Shown here: positions 24,128 to 35,925 of the stretch, one piece after another
Position numbering within the stretch: the first letter of the stretch is position 1
Layout of the letters: each line of letters opens with the position of its first letter
Assembly: GCA_032622095.1 (NCBI GenBank)
Contig: CP136068.1
Coordinates: 119,213,509 to 119,277,508 of the forward strand
DNA from: Siphonodentalium dalli
Lineage: Eukaryota > Mollusca > Scaphopoda > Gadilida > Siphonodentaliidae
Reading direction: 5' to 3'
Length of the DNA stretch: 64,000 nucleotides
Notes under the pieces: model-generated
The model's database searches: none
Told to the model about the DNA's origin: nothing
Seen by the model: only the letters and a program-made list of their open reading frames with translations
Program-made: the position numbers and the translations under genes

Positions 24128-24545
24128 AGGTACTCAATCCGATTCGATTGTCTCCATATCATCAGATTCCAACAACAACAAAATGTTTTTTTAAATGCCG
24201 CTTCAGTTATCAGAATCGAGTAATTGCCCATAAATAATTCTAGTCAGTCAACTATAGTATAAAATTGCCCAAAACCTGTTTTTTATCAACATTTTGTTCA
24301 ATTAATTTTGCCGGTTTGTCACTTGATTTTAGAGTTATCCATCTTCATCCGCAATTTGGTCAGAGAAGTTTTCTCGTTGTCTGTTTACTGGGCCACTTAA
24401 AATTAAAATAATAGATTTCAAACATCGATATCTGATCACTCTGAGCTTTGATGGGTGGTGGGTTCCTCGATTCGAAATCAAATATTTTTTACCCCCAAAG
24501 CCAAGGAAATAGTAATTTGCAAATGTTAATTCGGATTGAGTACCT
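24128..24545. mobile_element. TTAA-flanked MITE, copy 2, with empty site known
   Basis: Same ends as 22835-23313, flanked by TTAA at 24124-24127 and 24546-24549. The paralogue at 16590-16650 has the uninterrupted sequence with a single TTAA at 16619-16622. That confirms a 4-bp TTAA target duplication and precise boundaries. The copy is 418 bp and shares AGATTCCAACAACAACAA and TTTGTC-type inner blocks with copy 1 and the 42156 copy. Confidence 0.88.
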
Positions 24546-25354
24546 TTAAAGATGAATCTCAATCTCTTTCTTGCATTTTCATCTATTGCCTTTGGTTGGC
24601 ATCCATCAACAATGTCCTCTGGCACACCCTACAAGCCACATTCCTTATCAGATCATCACCAAACTTCATATTGATCTTTGGAGTGACCTATTTACGGGAG
24701 CCATACAAATTTTTAGATTTTGAATTTAATATTTAAATTTATTGGAATCATCTTGGATTTTGAACTGAATCCTTTGGCATGCCCTGCAACCAACATTTTT
24801 CATGTCACTAATCCCATTGGAGCTATCAACGTTTTCTAATTTTGTTTAAAAACATGGCTGTCAGCAACCTTATTGGATTGTCTTGTGACTGATGTCAGAT
24901 GTTTTTGGTCTTAAGTGCTCTGAATTTTAAATTTCGCAGACGTAAAGTTACTAATAACTTTCGCAAAACTAGACTAAATCAAACAAATGGAAAAAAAAGA
25001 GCAAGAAAAACCAAGACACATCCAGAATATTTCAGAAAGCTTTTTCCGGATTATGTACCTACGAAATTACATTCCAATATTGCTGTACATACGCAATCGT
25101 TTATATATGTTGTATCGTCGGTAATAAGAAATGGTAGGTTAACAATTAGTTACTATATTTGCCTAAAAACAATGTGCCATTCTTTTTCTGTTGGTACTTA
25201 AATTATTTGTGTTCATGGTCCAGGTATTCAAGAATCTGATTCATCGTGAGCTAATTCCGTGTTTTTTAATAACCCCTACTAGGAAGTTTGCTAACATTTT
25301 ACTTTCGTTGTTTCGATTTGCAATATTTTTGGCAATAAAATCTTATTAATTACT

Positions 25355-26070
25355 AGCCGATGTGCCCGACTTCATCCGGGCTATTTAAAGTTAAATTGGA
25401 CCTGCCCATATTGTTCCCGGAATCAAAATAGTCCTACATACCAAATTTGAATAGGATTAGTCGAGGTCCAGGAACATGCCTATATGGTCAAGGTTAAGGA
25501 CACGGTCATATGTGAAATTGGACCTTCCCATATTGTTTCCGGGATCAAAGTAAGCCTACAAACCAAATTTGAGTCGGCTCGGCCAAGCAGTTTTCGAGTC
25601 TATAACACACATACATGCATACATACACACACAGACAGACAGACAGAAGTTCCAAAATATATAATAGACTAGCCGATGAGCCCGACGTTGTCCGGGCTAT
25701 TCAAAAACCAAATTTCAAGTCGATAGCTCTACCCGTTTCCGAGATCTGGTATGCGCATGCGCGAAGCTGGCGTCGCACGGTCAAGATACATTCCCATCGC
25801 AAATTTCAAGTCGATAGCTCCACCCGTTTCCGAGATCTCGTCTGCGCATGCGCGAAGCGGTCGCCGCACGGGCGCGCCAATACGACAACGTCGACCGCCT
25901 GGTCAAACTACACACACGTACCAAGTTTCGTCCCGATCGGTTGAGAATCGTAGATTTGTATAAATGACAGACAAACAGACAGACAGACAGAGGTCTTCAA
26001 AATATATATGAGACTAGCTGATGTGCCCGTCTTCGTCCGTGCTATTTATATAAACCTGGAGTAAAGTCAT
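25355..26070 (+). repeat. Three head-to-tail copies of an AGCCGATG...GACAGACA element
   Basis: Copies begin ACTAGC(C/T)GATG(T/A)GCCCG (about 25353, 25670 and 26012). The first two end in a GACAGACAGACAGA tract followed by TCCAAAATATATAA or TTCAAAATATATAT and GACT. The third starts directly after the tail of the second and is truncated or divergent after about 26060. Inner text includes ACCAAATTTGAGTCGGCTCGG and AATTTCAAGTCGATAGCTC. A distant relative begins at 60482. The tail suggests a retroposon-type element, but no coding region or Pol III box was identified. Confidence 0.55.
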
Positions 26071-26530
26071 TATTAGTGGTTGATATCTAGAGTCCGATGA
26101 GCAGTAATCGGAGACGGTGAAGGAGTCTAGTCGATATCTACAAAGTAAAGTTTATTTGGGCGCCCAAACTCAATGTCCCCAAACCCAGTATATCGGCTCT
26201 GGAAAATGGCCTGGGTCAGGACCTGCTGTTAGCAAGCATTAATTTCTCATCCAATTGATCCCAAACTTCATATGGCTCTCCGGATTATCCTCAAGTACAT
26301 GTATTACATTTCAACTTTCCGTATTCCTTATTGCTCCATTGACTGTAATGCATGATGTTATCATTATTGAGCTACGGTGTCATTGACACTATCATTTGAT
26401 ATATTCTGGACTATAAATTTATATTTTTTGTAATAAGCTGTCAGTTCAGGAATACTGTAAAACAATTAGTTTAACGATAAGGTTATACATCGAAAACCTT
26501 AACCCTTCTTCCATGGCTGGAGCTTCCTCA

Positions 26531-26650
26531 AATTTTGCGAAAACCCTGTGCCAATGCATTTTCTTATATATGCAAGTCACCCATAGGGAGCCTTGCATAC
26601 ATAATATTTACCTTGACCCTGTAAGCCAGTGAATGCACTGGAATAGGGTC
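26531..26650. repeat. Degenerate relative of the 21805-21984 palindrome
   Basis: Contains CCCTGTGCCAATGCATTTTC, TTATATATGCAAGTC, TAGGGAGCCTTGCATA and a weak closing arm. The flanking CCCTTTCATGATGG(G/T)(A/G)GCTG is shared with the 21760 region. Confidence 0.5.
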
Positions 26651-28068
26651 TTTATCCCTTTCATGATGGTGGCTGCATTGGTGCAGCATTAAAGGATTTC
26701 TCCGGTCTAGATTTTTTTATCGTTATCGATCGGCGCTAATCCACTGAGCACAGTGCCAAAAAGATCTTTGTAATAGGCCGCCCATAACTGAAGTTATGCC
26801 GATTTAATGTTCCATCATTGATTATGCAGTCTGAATAGTTAATGTTCCCTCATGTGACGTCATACGAGGGATTACTAGCGACCCACAGTGTCAAACTTGA
26901 AAGGCTCACACAATTGGCTTGTATCTACGGGCTTGCACTGATCGTTTAAACAGAAACGGCTGGACCATCGGAGCTGAAAATTTTTATATAGATGTAATTT
27001 TACCCGGAAAATCTTATTAGATAGGTCCTGTTGACACCAGATGTCTTAAAAGGGTACTAATTATTAATACAATAAAATGATTATACAACCAAAATGGTTG
27101 CAATCTGGTTGGTGAAAATTGAATTGCAATCGGTGCAGAAATGGGGGCGGGGCACCTATGTTTGAACACATTATATTTAATATGGCAGGTCATAAAAATG
27201 TAAGATGCACAGGTTTTGTTGCATACAAGGCATTCCCTGACAAACAAGCTATTTATATGGCCTTGTTTTAGCATTTATCTTTAAACCTTAGTTAGATTAG
27301 ATCTTGGTATAAACCTTATCAAAACAATAACTTTGGCCCAAGGAAAAAGATAATACGTCTTCTGCTCAAAAAGCAAATCATAGTGCTATTTTCTTGTTTT
27401 TGTGATTTAGATAAATTGTATATATTGTTGAATTGCTCTCTCCATTTATATGAGCCAAGTTCATAAGGGTACGTTCACATTCTGGTAAATTTTCAAGCAA
27501 TTCATTGCAGATTGCTGTTGTGCTAGCCTACTAGGACACAAATGACAAACTACTTATAAAATTCACATGTCCAACAGTTTACTAAATGCGCAATTCTTTG
27601 AGATCTTATACAACTCATATTTGTCCGAAATTAGTCTTCAAATATCTGGCACAAATAATAATAATAATAAAGTAATAACTGCTCTAATATTAAAACGATA
27701 AAACATCAGATGAATCATATTCTGATATTCCTATACTTATCATCCAAAAGTATATCAATATATAGCCATCTGTGAAGAATTTCATGGAAATTTGCCAGCT
27801 GTGAACGTAGCCTGAGTCAGTGTTGTACTAAATATGTTAAGAATTTCTGATAATCTTACTAGTAGTTCATTGCTACATTTTTCCAGTGGAGATAGTGTTT
27901 GGATAATAACTCATCGGTTTTATTCATTGAAGTGAGTCCATAATATGTCTTTACGGTCCCTGAACATAGATTATAGATGTTATTGTCTCCAGCTTTTTCC
28001 ACTGTTGATAGAAATTATTTTGTGTTCGAGCCATTTCATCAAGCCTGGAAATATGGTGTCTGACATTT

Positions 28069-28160
28069 GCAGAATGAGGTCCACAGAAGGTGAATTTATT
28101 GACACTATCTCGCAAGGCAGGCTAGCATCACCAAATTTACCCTCTGGAAACCTCATTGGG
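28069..28160. mobile_element. Short palindromic MITE, GCAGAATGAGGT family
   Basis: Arms GCAGAATGAGGTCCACAGAA and, inverted, CTCTGGAAACCTCATTGGG enclose GGTGAATTTATTGACACTA and its near-complement. About 92 bp, same family as 21515-21604. Confidence 0.6.
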
Positions 28161-28893
28161 CTTTAATAGGCCTCAACTGCTATGGGAGACCTAGGATCAG
28201 ATTGCTGTTTCCTAGTTGAAGTTGGTGATGTTTATATCCATTAGTCGCTCAGATTATGCATTTTATCTGCTGCAAATTAGGGGATTTAGAAACTGAACAG
28301 AAGGGGGGAAAGTAACTGAAAACAATGCTCATATCAGACTATAGATACTTCCCAGAAGATGAGTCCTAAGCAGAATGAGGTCCCCAGAGGGTGAATTTGG
28401 TGATGTTGGGCTCGGACCTCATTCTGCAAATTTCAGACACAAGATCCAGCCTTGTATTTCATTGGTATATAATACTGAATCAGTTATTTAGCATCATATG
28501 GGCCTTGAAATAGGTATCTTAAAGATATATATATTTATTACATGATCCTACCCTTATTCCATTCAATAAACCCATTCTATAAATTGTAATATTAAACCTT
28601 CTTCTAATAACAGGAAATAGTGCCAGGTGACCGTTGACTTCTGTTGCTACATCTCAAAATACTTTCCCAATATTTTTCCAACAAACTATCATGAATGAAG
28701 AGTTTGAAAAGTTATGTCATTAAATATATGCCATTAAGTACGCCAAAAAGTCATTATTTATCTGGGACTATTTCTTTATGCGGGCAAACTATGTGAACGT
28801 CATCGCATGTCTTATAGAACCGATGTAAGCTTTGCGTCCCATTTATCGACTTAAGTATGTTTTGCCGAGGTTTTGGATCATGTAATAAATAGA

Positions 28894-29015
28894 ATCTACA
28901 ACTCTTCCCCAGTTTATATCAGAATTTACAAAACTCATCCAGTAAATTACGTCTGGACCTAATATACTGGACTTGTTTAATAAATTCCGCTATAAACTGG
29001 GGACTCATTGTAGAT
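28894..29015. mobile_element. Palindromic MITE, ATCTACAA family, copy 2
   Basis: About 122 bp, with arms ATCTACAACTCTTCCCCAGT and ACTGGGGACTCATTGTAGAT enclosing TTATATCAGAATTTA and its complement. Together with its flank (28845-28893) it is the inverse of 21086-21250, so a larger piece containing this MITE was inverted or transposed. Confidence 0.7.
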
Positions 29016-29526
29016 CCTCTATATATAGTGTGTTCCTCCTAGCGCGTTTTATTTAGATTCCGTGATACAAAATAATGAATATGAATCAAGGACACCTGAC
29101 CAGGAAAGCTTCTATCAATTAATATAAATTTTATGTAGATTTTTTTCTCACATAAAGCTAACTTCTAGCGGGACAATTTTAGGGGCTATGTTTAGAACAG
29201 AAATCTTGTGAAAATGTTTGGATACTTGCGGAATTTACCAAGAGGAACTCCTGTTAGCACCAGCAATCATGGCAAATAAAGTATTTTAATATTCAGATGT
29301 GTCAGAAATAACACCGCTTCGCCACATTGAACTAGAGTTACTTCCCACTCACTACTGTTATGTTTGTTTTCTTATCGTTTCTGTTAGCCCCTTTATCCAT
29401 CAACCAATCTATCTGAAAAATGGATCTATTTTTATATGCACAAGCTTATTACCATGGCTGCTTATGGTTATACAAATTTGCACTTTTTACTCTTTTACAA
29501 CTGAGCGGAGCATATAATAAACACAA

Positions 29527-29665
29527 TATCTACACTTTTTGGTTTGGATATGGTAATTATCTCATTCGTGATGACAACAAAAATGAATTTCCACTCGTGG
29601 AAATTCATTTTTTTTTGTCATTACTCATAAGATAATTCCCATATCCAAACCAAAAAGCATAGATA
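29527..29665. mobile_element. Near-perfect hairpin MITE, 139 bp
   Basis: The left arm runs from TATCTACACTTTTTGGTTTGG and the right arm ends CCAAACCAAAAAGCATAGATA. The apex is AATGAATTTCCAC-TC-GTGGAAATTCATT. The stem is about 65 bp with only a few mismatches. Transcription of either strand would give a long double-stranded RNA hairpin. No target duplication could be fixed confidently. Confidence 0.75.
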
Positions 29666-29669
29666 TCCT

Positions 29670-31029
29670 CTATTTATTATTCCATTATAGAGAAATAAAA
29701 TAATATAATATATCCAATCGTTAGTTTTATCTGTATTTTATTCACACACAAAAAGCTGTTTGCAGTCTTGAAATCGGGTTTTATAAAAAAAAATAAAATA
29801 ATTATGTTGTTGTTGGAATTGTGGCCCGGAAGAGATACACTATCTTTACAATGTAGAGAGCAATCAACCAACCAACTGGTCTCACAGTATTAAATACATT
29901 GTGTAATTTAATATGAATCGTCATGATACTAGGAGCGTGCAGTTAAACTCTGTGAATCATGGAAATGTCGAGACTGAATTATGAGGGATGTCAAGTGATC
30001 AATTTTGAAATGGGGTTTCCATGCAACTCTCTCTCTCGAAAAGTTGTCTGGGAACAAAATTATGTATATTATTGAAGAATCATTTAGCTGGTGGCCATGG
30101 TCGGCTAGGTAAATTATTAATTCTCACTAGCTGAAAAAATATTTTCTGGAATTACAATGCTAGTAGCATTATGCTACCTACTTTTTAAAAATCAATATAA
30201 AATTCAAAACTATAAAAACGAATTACTTATTGAACATTATCCAATACTGGATTAGGTCACACCCATAAATATTTGCCACTGCAAATTTCACTCTGGAGAT
30301 TTGCCTGGAAATCCCTATTCAAAATATATCACTTGACCTCGTCCTTAACATGAAACCATTGAGACCTTTGATTTTTGTATTTATTACCTATCGCAAATGC
30401 AAGTTGGGCAGTCATCTTGAGTATTAATATATATTATATTAGTTGATATATAAAATATATCATTTATATATAATTTGGTTTCAAACCTTTTAGAATTCCA
30501 GGTTGAATACATTTTTTTTAGTTATTAATTCTTTGAAATTTTTCATCACTACTTTTGCCTGCAAAGATTTACAGATAGGTAATAAATATACATTTTAATG
30601 AAAATTATATTTTATTATATATAAATTTACCTTCTTCAAAATGTCTCGTCGTCTTTCATCTCTGTGCATAATTAACACCCTGGAAATAATGTGCCTACAT
30701 ATCCAGTGACAGATCTTGAAAATGACTTTAAAAAAGGAAACATTTAAAGATAATGGCAATGACACAGAAATGAAAAACCAGCAGTATTAATGTCTGTATT
30801 TTCAAATGTCATTTTCCAAGGGAAATTGGTAAATTTTCCAATAAAAGTATATGCCCAATTAACTCTTTCTATACTAAAGACTCATTGAATAAGTTCATCA
30901 AACGACCATATTATCTGAACATATCCTTCAATAAATAGGACTCCTTCTGCACTTTTAATATATGTTGTCAGAATATATTATCTGTACATCCCCTCAAATT
31001 CATAATAGACCATTCTGATGTACACTTTA
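29670..31029. other. A+T-rich non-coding stretch
   Basis: Nothing recognised: no exon, RNA gene, clear TIR or tandem array. Confidence 0.4.
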
Positions 31030-32413
31030 TAGTCGAGTTTTTTTCCAAAACTCGACTTATAGTTTGATGAGGGACGGCGGGCGGGCGGGCGGCCTGTTTT
31101 GCTTATAACTCAACCGTTTATTGACGGATTAAAAAAAAAAATTGGTGTGTGAGTACATATCCATGCACGTAAGCTGCAGACGGGTTCGTCCCCACATTTA
31201 TTACAGAGTTATGGCCCTTTGCCATTTTTCACTGATTTTAGGCTCGTTAGCGCAACAACTGCAACAAACGTTATCTGATTCGATTGAAATTTGGGATATA
31301 GGTGTCTCCCAAGAATATCTCGGACGAGTTTGAAAACCGGCCTGGTCCGATAAAATTTGATAGAGTTATGGCCCTTAATTTGTCATTTTTCACGAATTTT
31401 CAGCTCGTTAGCGCGATAACTTCAACAAACGTTATCCGATTTGATTGAAATTTGGTATATAGATGTCTCCCAAGAATATCTCGGATGAGTTCGAAAACCG
31501 GCCTGGTCCGATAAAATTTGATATAGTTATGGCCCTTAATTAGTCATTTTTCACGAATTTTCAGCTCGTTAGCGCGATAACTTCAACAAACGTTATCCGA
31601 TTTGATTGAAATTTTGTATATAGGTGTCTCCCAAGAATATATTGGACGAGTTCGAAAACCGGCCTGGTCCGATAACATTTGATAGAGTTATGGCCCTTAA
31701 TTAGTCATTTTTCACGAATTTTCAGCTCGTTAGCGTGATAACTTCAACAAACATTATCCGATTTGATTGAAATTTGGTATATAGGTGTCTCCCAGAATAT
31801 CTCGGTCGAGTTCGAAAACCGGCCAGGTCCGATAAAATTTGATAGCGTTATGGCCCTTAATTAGTCATTTTTTTCAAAAAATTTCAGCTCGTTAGCACGA
31901 TAATTTAACAAACATCATCCTATTTTATTGAAATTTTGAAATATAGGTGTCTCCCAAGAATACCTCGGACGAGTTAGAAAACGGGCCCGGTCCGATAAAA
32001 TTTGATAGAGTTATGGTCCTTAAGTAGTCATTTTGTACGAATTTTGAGCTCGTTAGCGCGATAACTTCAACAAACGTCATCCGATTCAACTAAAATTTGG
32101 TATATAAGTGTCTTCCAATAATATCCTGGATGAGTTCGAAAATTTTTAGCTCGTTAGCGCGATAACTTCAACAAACGTCCTCCGATTTGTTTAAAATTTG
32201 GAATAGACGTACTTGCCAAGAATATTTCAGACGAGTTCGAAAACCAGCCTGGCCCGATAAAATTTGATAAGAGTTATGGCCCTTAATTAGTCATTTTTCG
32301 ATTTTACCTATTAATTAGTCTACCGATACTGATGCACACCAATTGGCGGTAGCCACCGGCGGTAAGCCACCGAAAACGAGACACAGCATCTCTGATGCCA
32401 CCTCTTGTTTTTA
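31030..32413 (+). mobile_element. Helitron-like family 4 element with 161-bp units
   Basis: The 5' hairpin is AGTCGAGTTTTTTTCCAAAACTCGACT (31031-31057), followed by (GGGC)n at about 31076-31092. Core units are marked by GCTCGTTAGCG at 31242, 31403, 31564, 31725, 31887 and 32048, a period of 161-162 bp, with a last short unit at 32149. Each unit has AACTTCAACAAACGTTATCC, GAAATTTGGTATATAGGTG and GAGTTATGGCCC. The 3' end is CCGAAAACGAGACA, hairpin GCATCTCTGATGC and CACCTCTTGTTTTT. It has no coding capacity. Confidence 0.7.
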
Positions 32414-32886
32414 ACTTGGTGGAATAACCCATTTAGTATAGAAAGGGTTAAAATCCTTTCCAGACAGCATGCAACGTGAGCATTGCCATCTAAAGTGTCT
32501 TAGGTGTTTTGAACAATAATCCTAAATTTACCTTGGCATTTATTAATTGCATCATCTCTCGTTCAAAAACTTGCATGATTCCTTGTCTGACAAGCTATCA
32601 CAAGAAAATCACTTTATTAGAAATACCTCTCTTGAACATGTTTGATTACTTGAAACACTTTTAAAGGGTGACTAAATTTCCAGTATTTGAGCGATTTGTT
32701 TAATATGAAGTAACAACAAAAACATTAGCAATACGCCATGTGTGCATACGTGTCACTGGAATAGACATCGCTTTGCAAGAAAATGTGTTTATAGATCAAA
32801 ATATGTCAACGTTCACTTTGATTTGAGTACAATATTTGAATCACTCAATGAAGCCAACTGCAATAATTGTTGTGACTTTGTATTGA

Positions 32887-33391
32887 CTTTAAAGGCTCAC
32901 TTAATTTTCAAGTCACTGATTATTTTTTATAGTGCCTTGATATAGGGTTTTAATAACAATATATGCCATATAATATGATTTAAAATATCTTAATTCATCA
33001 CCATTTGAAACGTCTGCATGTGTCTCAGAAGATGCCCATAGAGAAATAGAAAACAGCTGAAATCGTAAAAAGATTTCCCCCCGTTATGGCTCCCAGAATG
33101 CAACAGAATTCAAAATAAAATGTATGTTTAATGGAAGGGGAATAACCCTATCTTTAAAATATAGAGTTATTCCCTCTCCATTGAAAATAATACACTTTGC
33201 ACAACAAAACCAGATGAAACTTAACCACAAAAACACGTGGGTAACTCACCAAAAAACATGTTAACAGTTTATTACACCGGATAAGTTGATAATACAATGT
33301 TAGAGAGTTTCCTACATGTATTTCAAATGGTATATAATATGGCATATATTTTATATATGTGATCTGGAGTTCGAAAATTAAGTGGGCCTTT
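32887..33391. mobile_element. TIR element, ~505 bp
   Basis: The left end CTTTAAAGGCTCACTTAATTTTC and right end GAAAATTAAGTGGGCCTTTA form TIRs of about 20 bp. Just inside, TTTTATAGTGCC and GATCTGGAG differ. Inside is the hairpin GGAAGGGGAATAACCCTAT / ATAGAGTTATTCCCTCTCC at 33134-33179. The target duplication is ambiguous, so the superfamily is unassigned. Confidence 0.55.
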
Positions 33392-33684
33392 AGTGTTGAT
33401 GTTTCTTTCAAATACAGATGCCAGTTCGGACAGACTATCTCTTACATGTAGTTTATTTCAGTCGTACAGTCATCGTGTTTTCAACTTTCCATAATAAACG
33501 ATAAACTGATACTGATACTGTCTTCTTGCTATTAATAACCAACATCTGGGACAATTTGCGAATCAGAACGGGGTGTATAAATGTACTATATGTGAATACT
33601 AGCATAATAGTATTTTTTATTCCTCGTGTGGTTTTTGTGGGGGGAGGTGTGAAAATTTTGATTCATTTCTGGTTAATTACGCCC

Positions 33685-33828
33685 AGAATAGAAAACCTTC
33701 GGAATAGCGAATCTTCGGAAAAGCGAACCTTTGGAATAGCGAACCTTCGGAATAGGGAACCTTCGGAAAAGCGAACCTTTGGAATAGCGAACCTTCGGAA
33801 TAAGGAACCTTCGAAATAGAGAACCCTA
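33685..33828. repeat. 16-bp minisatellite, nine units
   Basis: Nine contiguous 16-bp units with consensus GGAATAGCGAACCTTC and few substitutions. Sixteen is not a multiple of three, so the ORF running through it is not a protein repeat. Confidence 0.9.
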
Positions 33829-34405
33829 CCCTGTGGATTGTTGAGCGTAGTTATATAATATTGTAAATAGAGGGTTCAATATATCTTAGGCTGATGTTTA
33901 TTTACATGGTGTGAAGAGATAAGAAGTCATGGTTTCTTGAATACCACATATTGGTCCTAGCAAAGTGTCGCGTAACATATAGTTGAGGTGATCTCGAGCC
34001 TCACAACTTCCTTCATAATTTATCATGACTCCATATATTGCGAACTAAACATCTGTACTTGTGCTTCAGTGATCTTTCTCCCCCAAACATCTACTTGGGC
34101 TTAAGGGATCATTCTCCACAAAAGGTACACAGGCTCTTAAAATGTGACGGAATTAAGGTACCAAACTTCCGTTGAAACGTTGGGAAGGGCATATTTTGCT
34201 AGTAATTTAACGTTTTCTATTTCAAGTGATATTTTAAATATTAATTATTATTATTAATGCATCTAATTTATTATGGCAGTGAGTCTATGAGGTTGGCAAT
34301 CCATGTTCCAAACAGAGGCTGATCTTCACAGAGCCGATATTAATTTGAGCACAAAATCCAATCATATGTATATATATACCCTTTTGGAAATAGTTTTGTA
34401 TGCCT

Positions 34406-34530
34406 GAAACCAAACAGGACATTGTATTGTCTTTAACATCATGGTTTATTCTATACATAAGTCACAATCAATGAAACCAAACAGGACATTGTATTCAGTT
34501 AACATAGTTTATTCTAATACATAAGATGTC
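34406..34530. repeat. Tandem duplication, ~65-bp unit
   Basis: TGAAACCAAACAGGACATTGTATT occurs at about 34406 and 34471; each copy leads to GTTTATTCTA(A)TACATAAG. Read on the minus strand, the adjacent 34530-34745 has LPATKKNRTELNPDR in an open frame, which could be a decayed retroelement 3' end. That reading is weak. Confidence 0.5.
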
Positions 34531-34759
34531 ACATTTAGGTATAATACAAGATGTCAGCCAAAGACGTGTGGTTCGGTCGGGATTCAGTTCTGTTCTGTTC
34601 TTCTTGGTAGCTGGGAGTGACGTCACATCCTCGGGTGCACTCGTACCGGATAACCGGTACTCTTCGGGACCTAAAACCACTACATGCCCCTCCTTTTCCC
34701 CCCATCTCCAGCTGCCATCTCTACTTTTTTTCACAGCTATATGCGAATCGTGAACATTA

Positions 34760-35925
34760 ATTGTGATTATTATTATTTATGTCAAATTGTTTGTATGTAT
34801 TACATGTTTTGTTCGAAATTAAATATTGTTTACACCAATTGTGATTGGAATTTGGATGGTGCATGTTTGGCTTCAGTCGCTGCACTTAAGCTCGCCAAAT
34901 GTAACTGGCATGGAAAGTGTGGAACCAACGCCTATATAATGCTATAGTAAATGTCTCAGCTGCAGCATAGTGAACAGTTTTCCATAGGCAATAACAATGA
35001 TTAATTGCTACATTTTGGCAAAAAACAGGCATTTTCACCAAAATGCTTGCCATGGCAATGGTGTCCATTTTCCATATTGACATCATATCCAACATGACTT
35101 ATAATCATGTGATGTACATGTGTGCTAACTTTGATGCTTCTTTCATCACATTCATGATTAACGTCCTATATCCGCCCAACAAATAGTGTGGTCATTGTTG
35201 ATTTGGGAAGAGCAATTTGTCATTTTAGGGGTGGTATAGGCCCGGTCACATGTTTCGTAATCTCTCACACGAGTAATAATCACCCTATGGATATGATGCC
35301 GTATATGGCTCGAAATTAAAGGCTATGACCTTGACCTTTCACGATGACCTTGACCCTTGATAAGAGTACTGGAAGTCCGTTATAGAGAATATATACGTAT
35401 AAATATTATTATATAACTATATCCACCAATAAGTCCACCGATAACAGCAATATAATTCACATATTATAATTTTCCAGAATTCTCATAAATCATGCACACA
35501 CTGTTGCTATGGTTACACCATTTTTAAGACAACTAAGCGATAAGAAGCTTGTCAATACAATATTGGTTTCCAATGTATCCAGGATATGGGCTTTACGAAA
35601 AAAACAGTGCATCTGACATTTTCGTGGACCAATCACCCCCAAACCTGCAAAAAAAAAATTGTTTACTCCACCCCCCCCCCCCCCCCCCAATTTCACTAAT
35701 TATATATAGCCACTATAGGGTGAAACCACTGTCAAATAGTACCTAGGTATAGTACCTGGGTAGGCCATTATCACTATATCACCGGAATCCTGAAATCATA
35801 CCGGGATTCCGATAACAGTGGGATTTTTATTAAAAATATCTAGCTTCAAGCATTTGCAACAGCATAGATCTCCCACAATCGGGAATTTATGTTATAACAT
35901 TTTAAACGTTTTAGGGTCTGTTTGT
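34760..35925. other. Non-coding stretch with a poly-C tract
   Basis: No gene recognised. A poly-C run at about 35671-35688 is the main feature. Short facing ORFs across it are produced by the homopolymer. Confidence 0.4.

Larger units (their letters stand above)
23945..29299. repeat. Segmental duplication, copy B
   Basis: Partner of 16441-21017 in direct orientation, about 7.5-8.3 kb away. It is interrupted by the TTAA MITE at 24128-24545, by about 2.3 kb between 24760 and 27050 that includes tandem GACAGACA-tailed repeats, and by an insertion at about 28530-29025. Identity looks well below 100 percent, with many substitutions and small indels, so it is not a recent duplication. Confidence 0.75.

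Noticed and set aside
24899-25201. 100-codon plus-strand ORF with a Lys/Arg-rich segment
   Set aside because: No recognisable family, splice signal or promoter, and composition typical of A+T-rich DNA. Not supported as a gene.
33526-33819. 97-codon ORF with repeated FGIANLRN-like text
   Set aside because: It is read through the 16-bp minisatellite, whose period is not a multiple of three.
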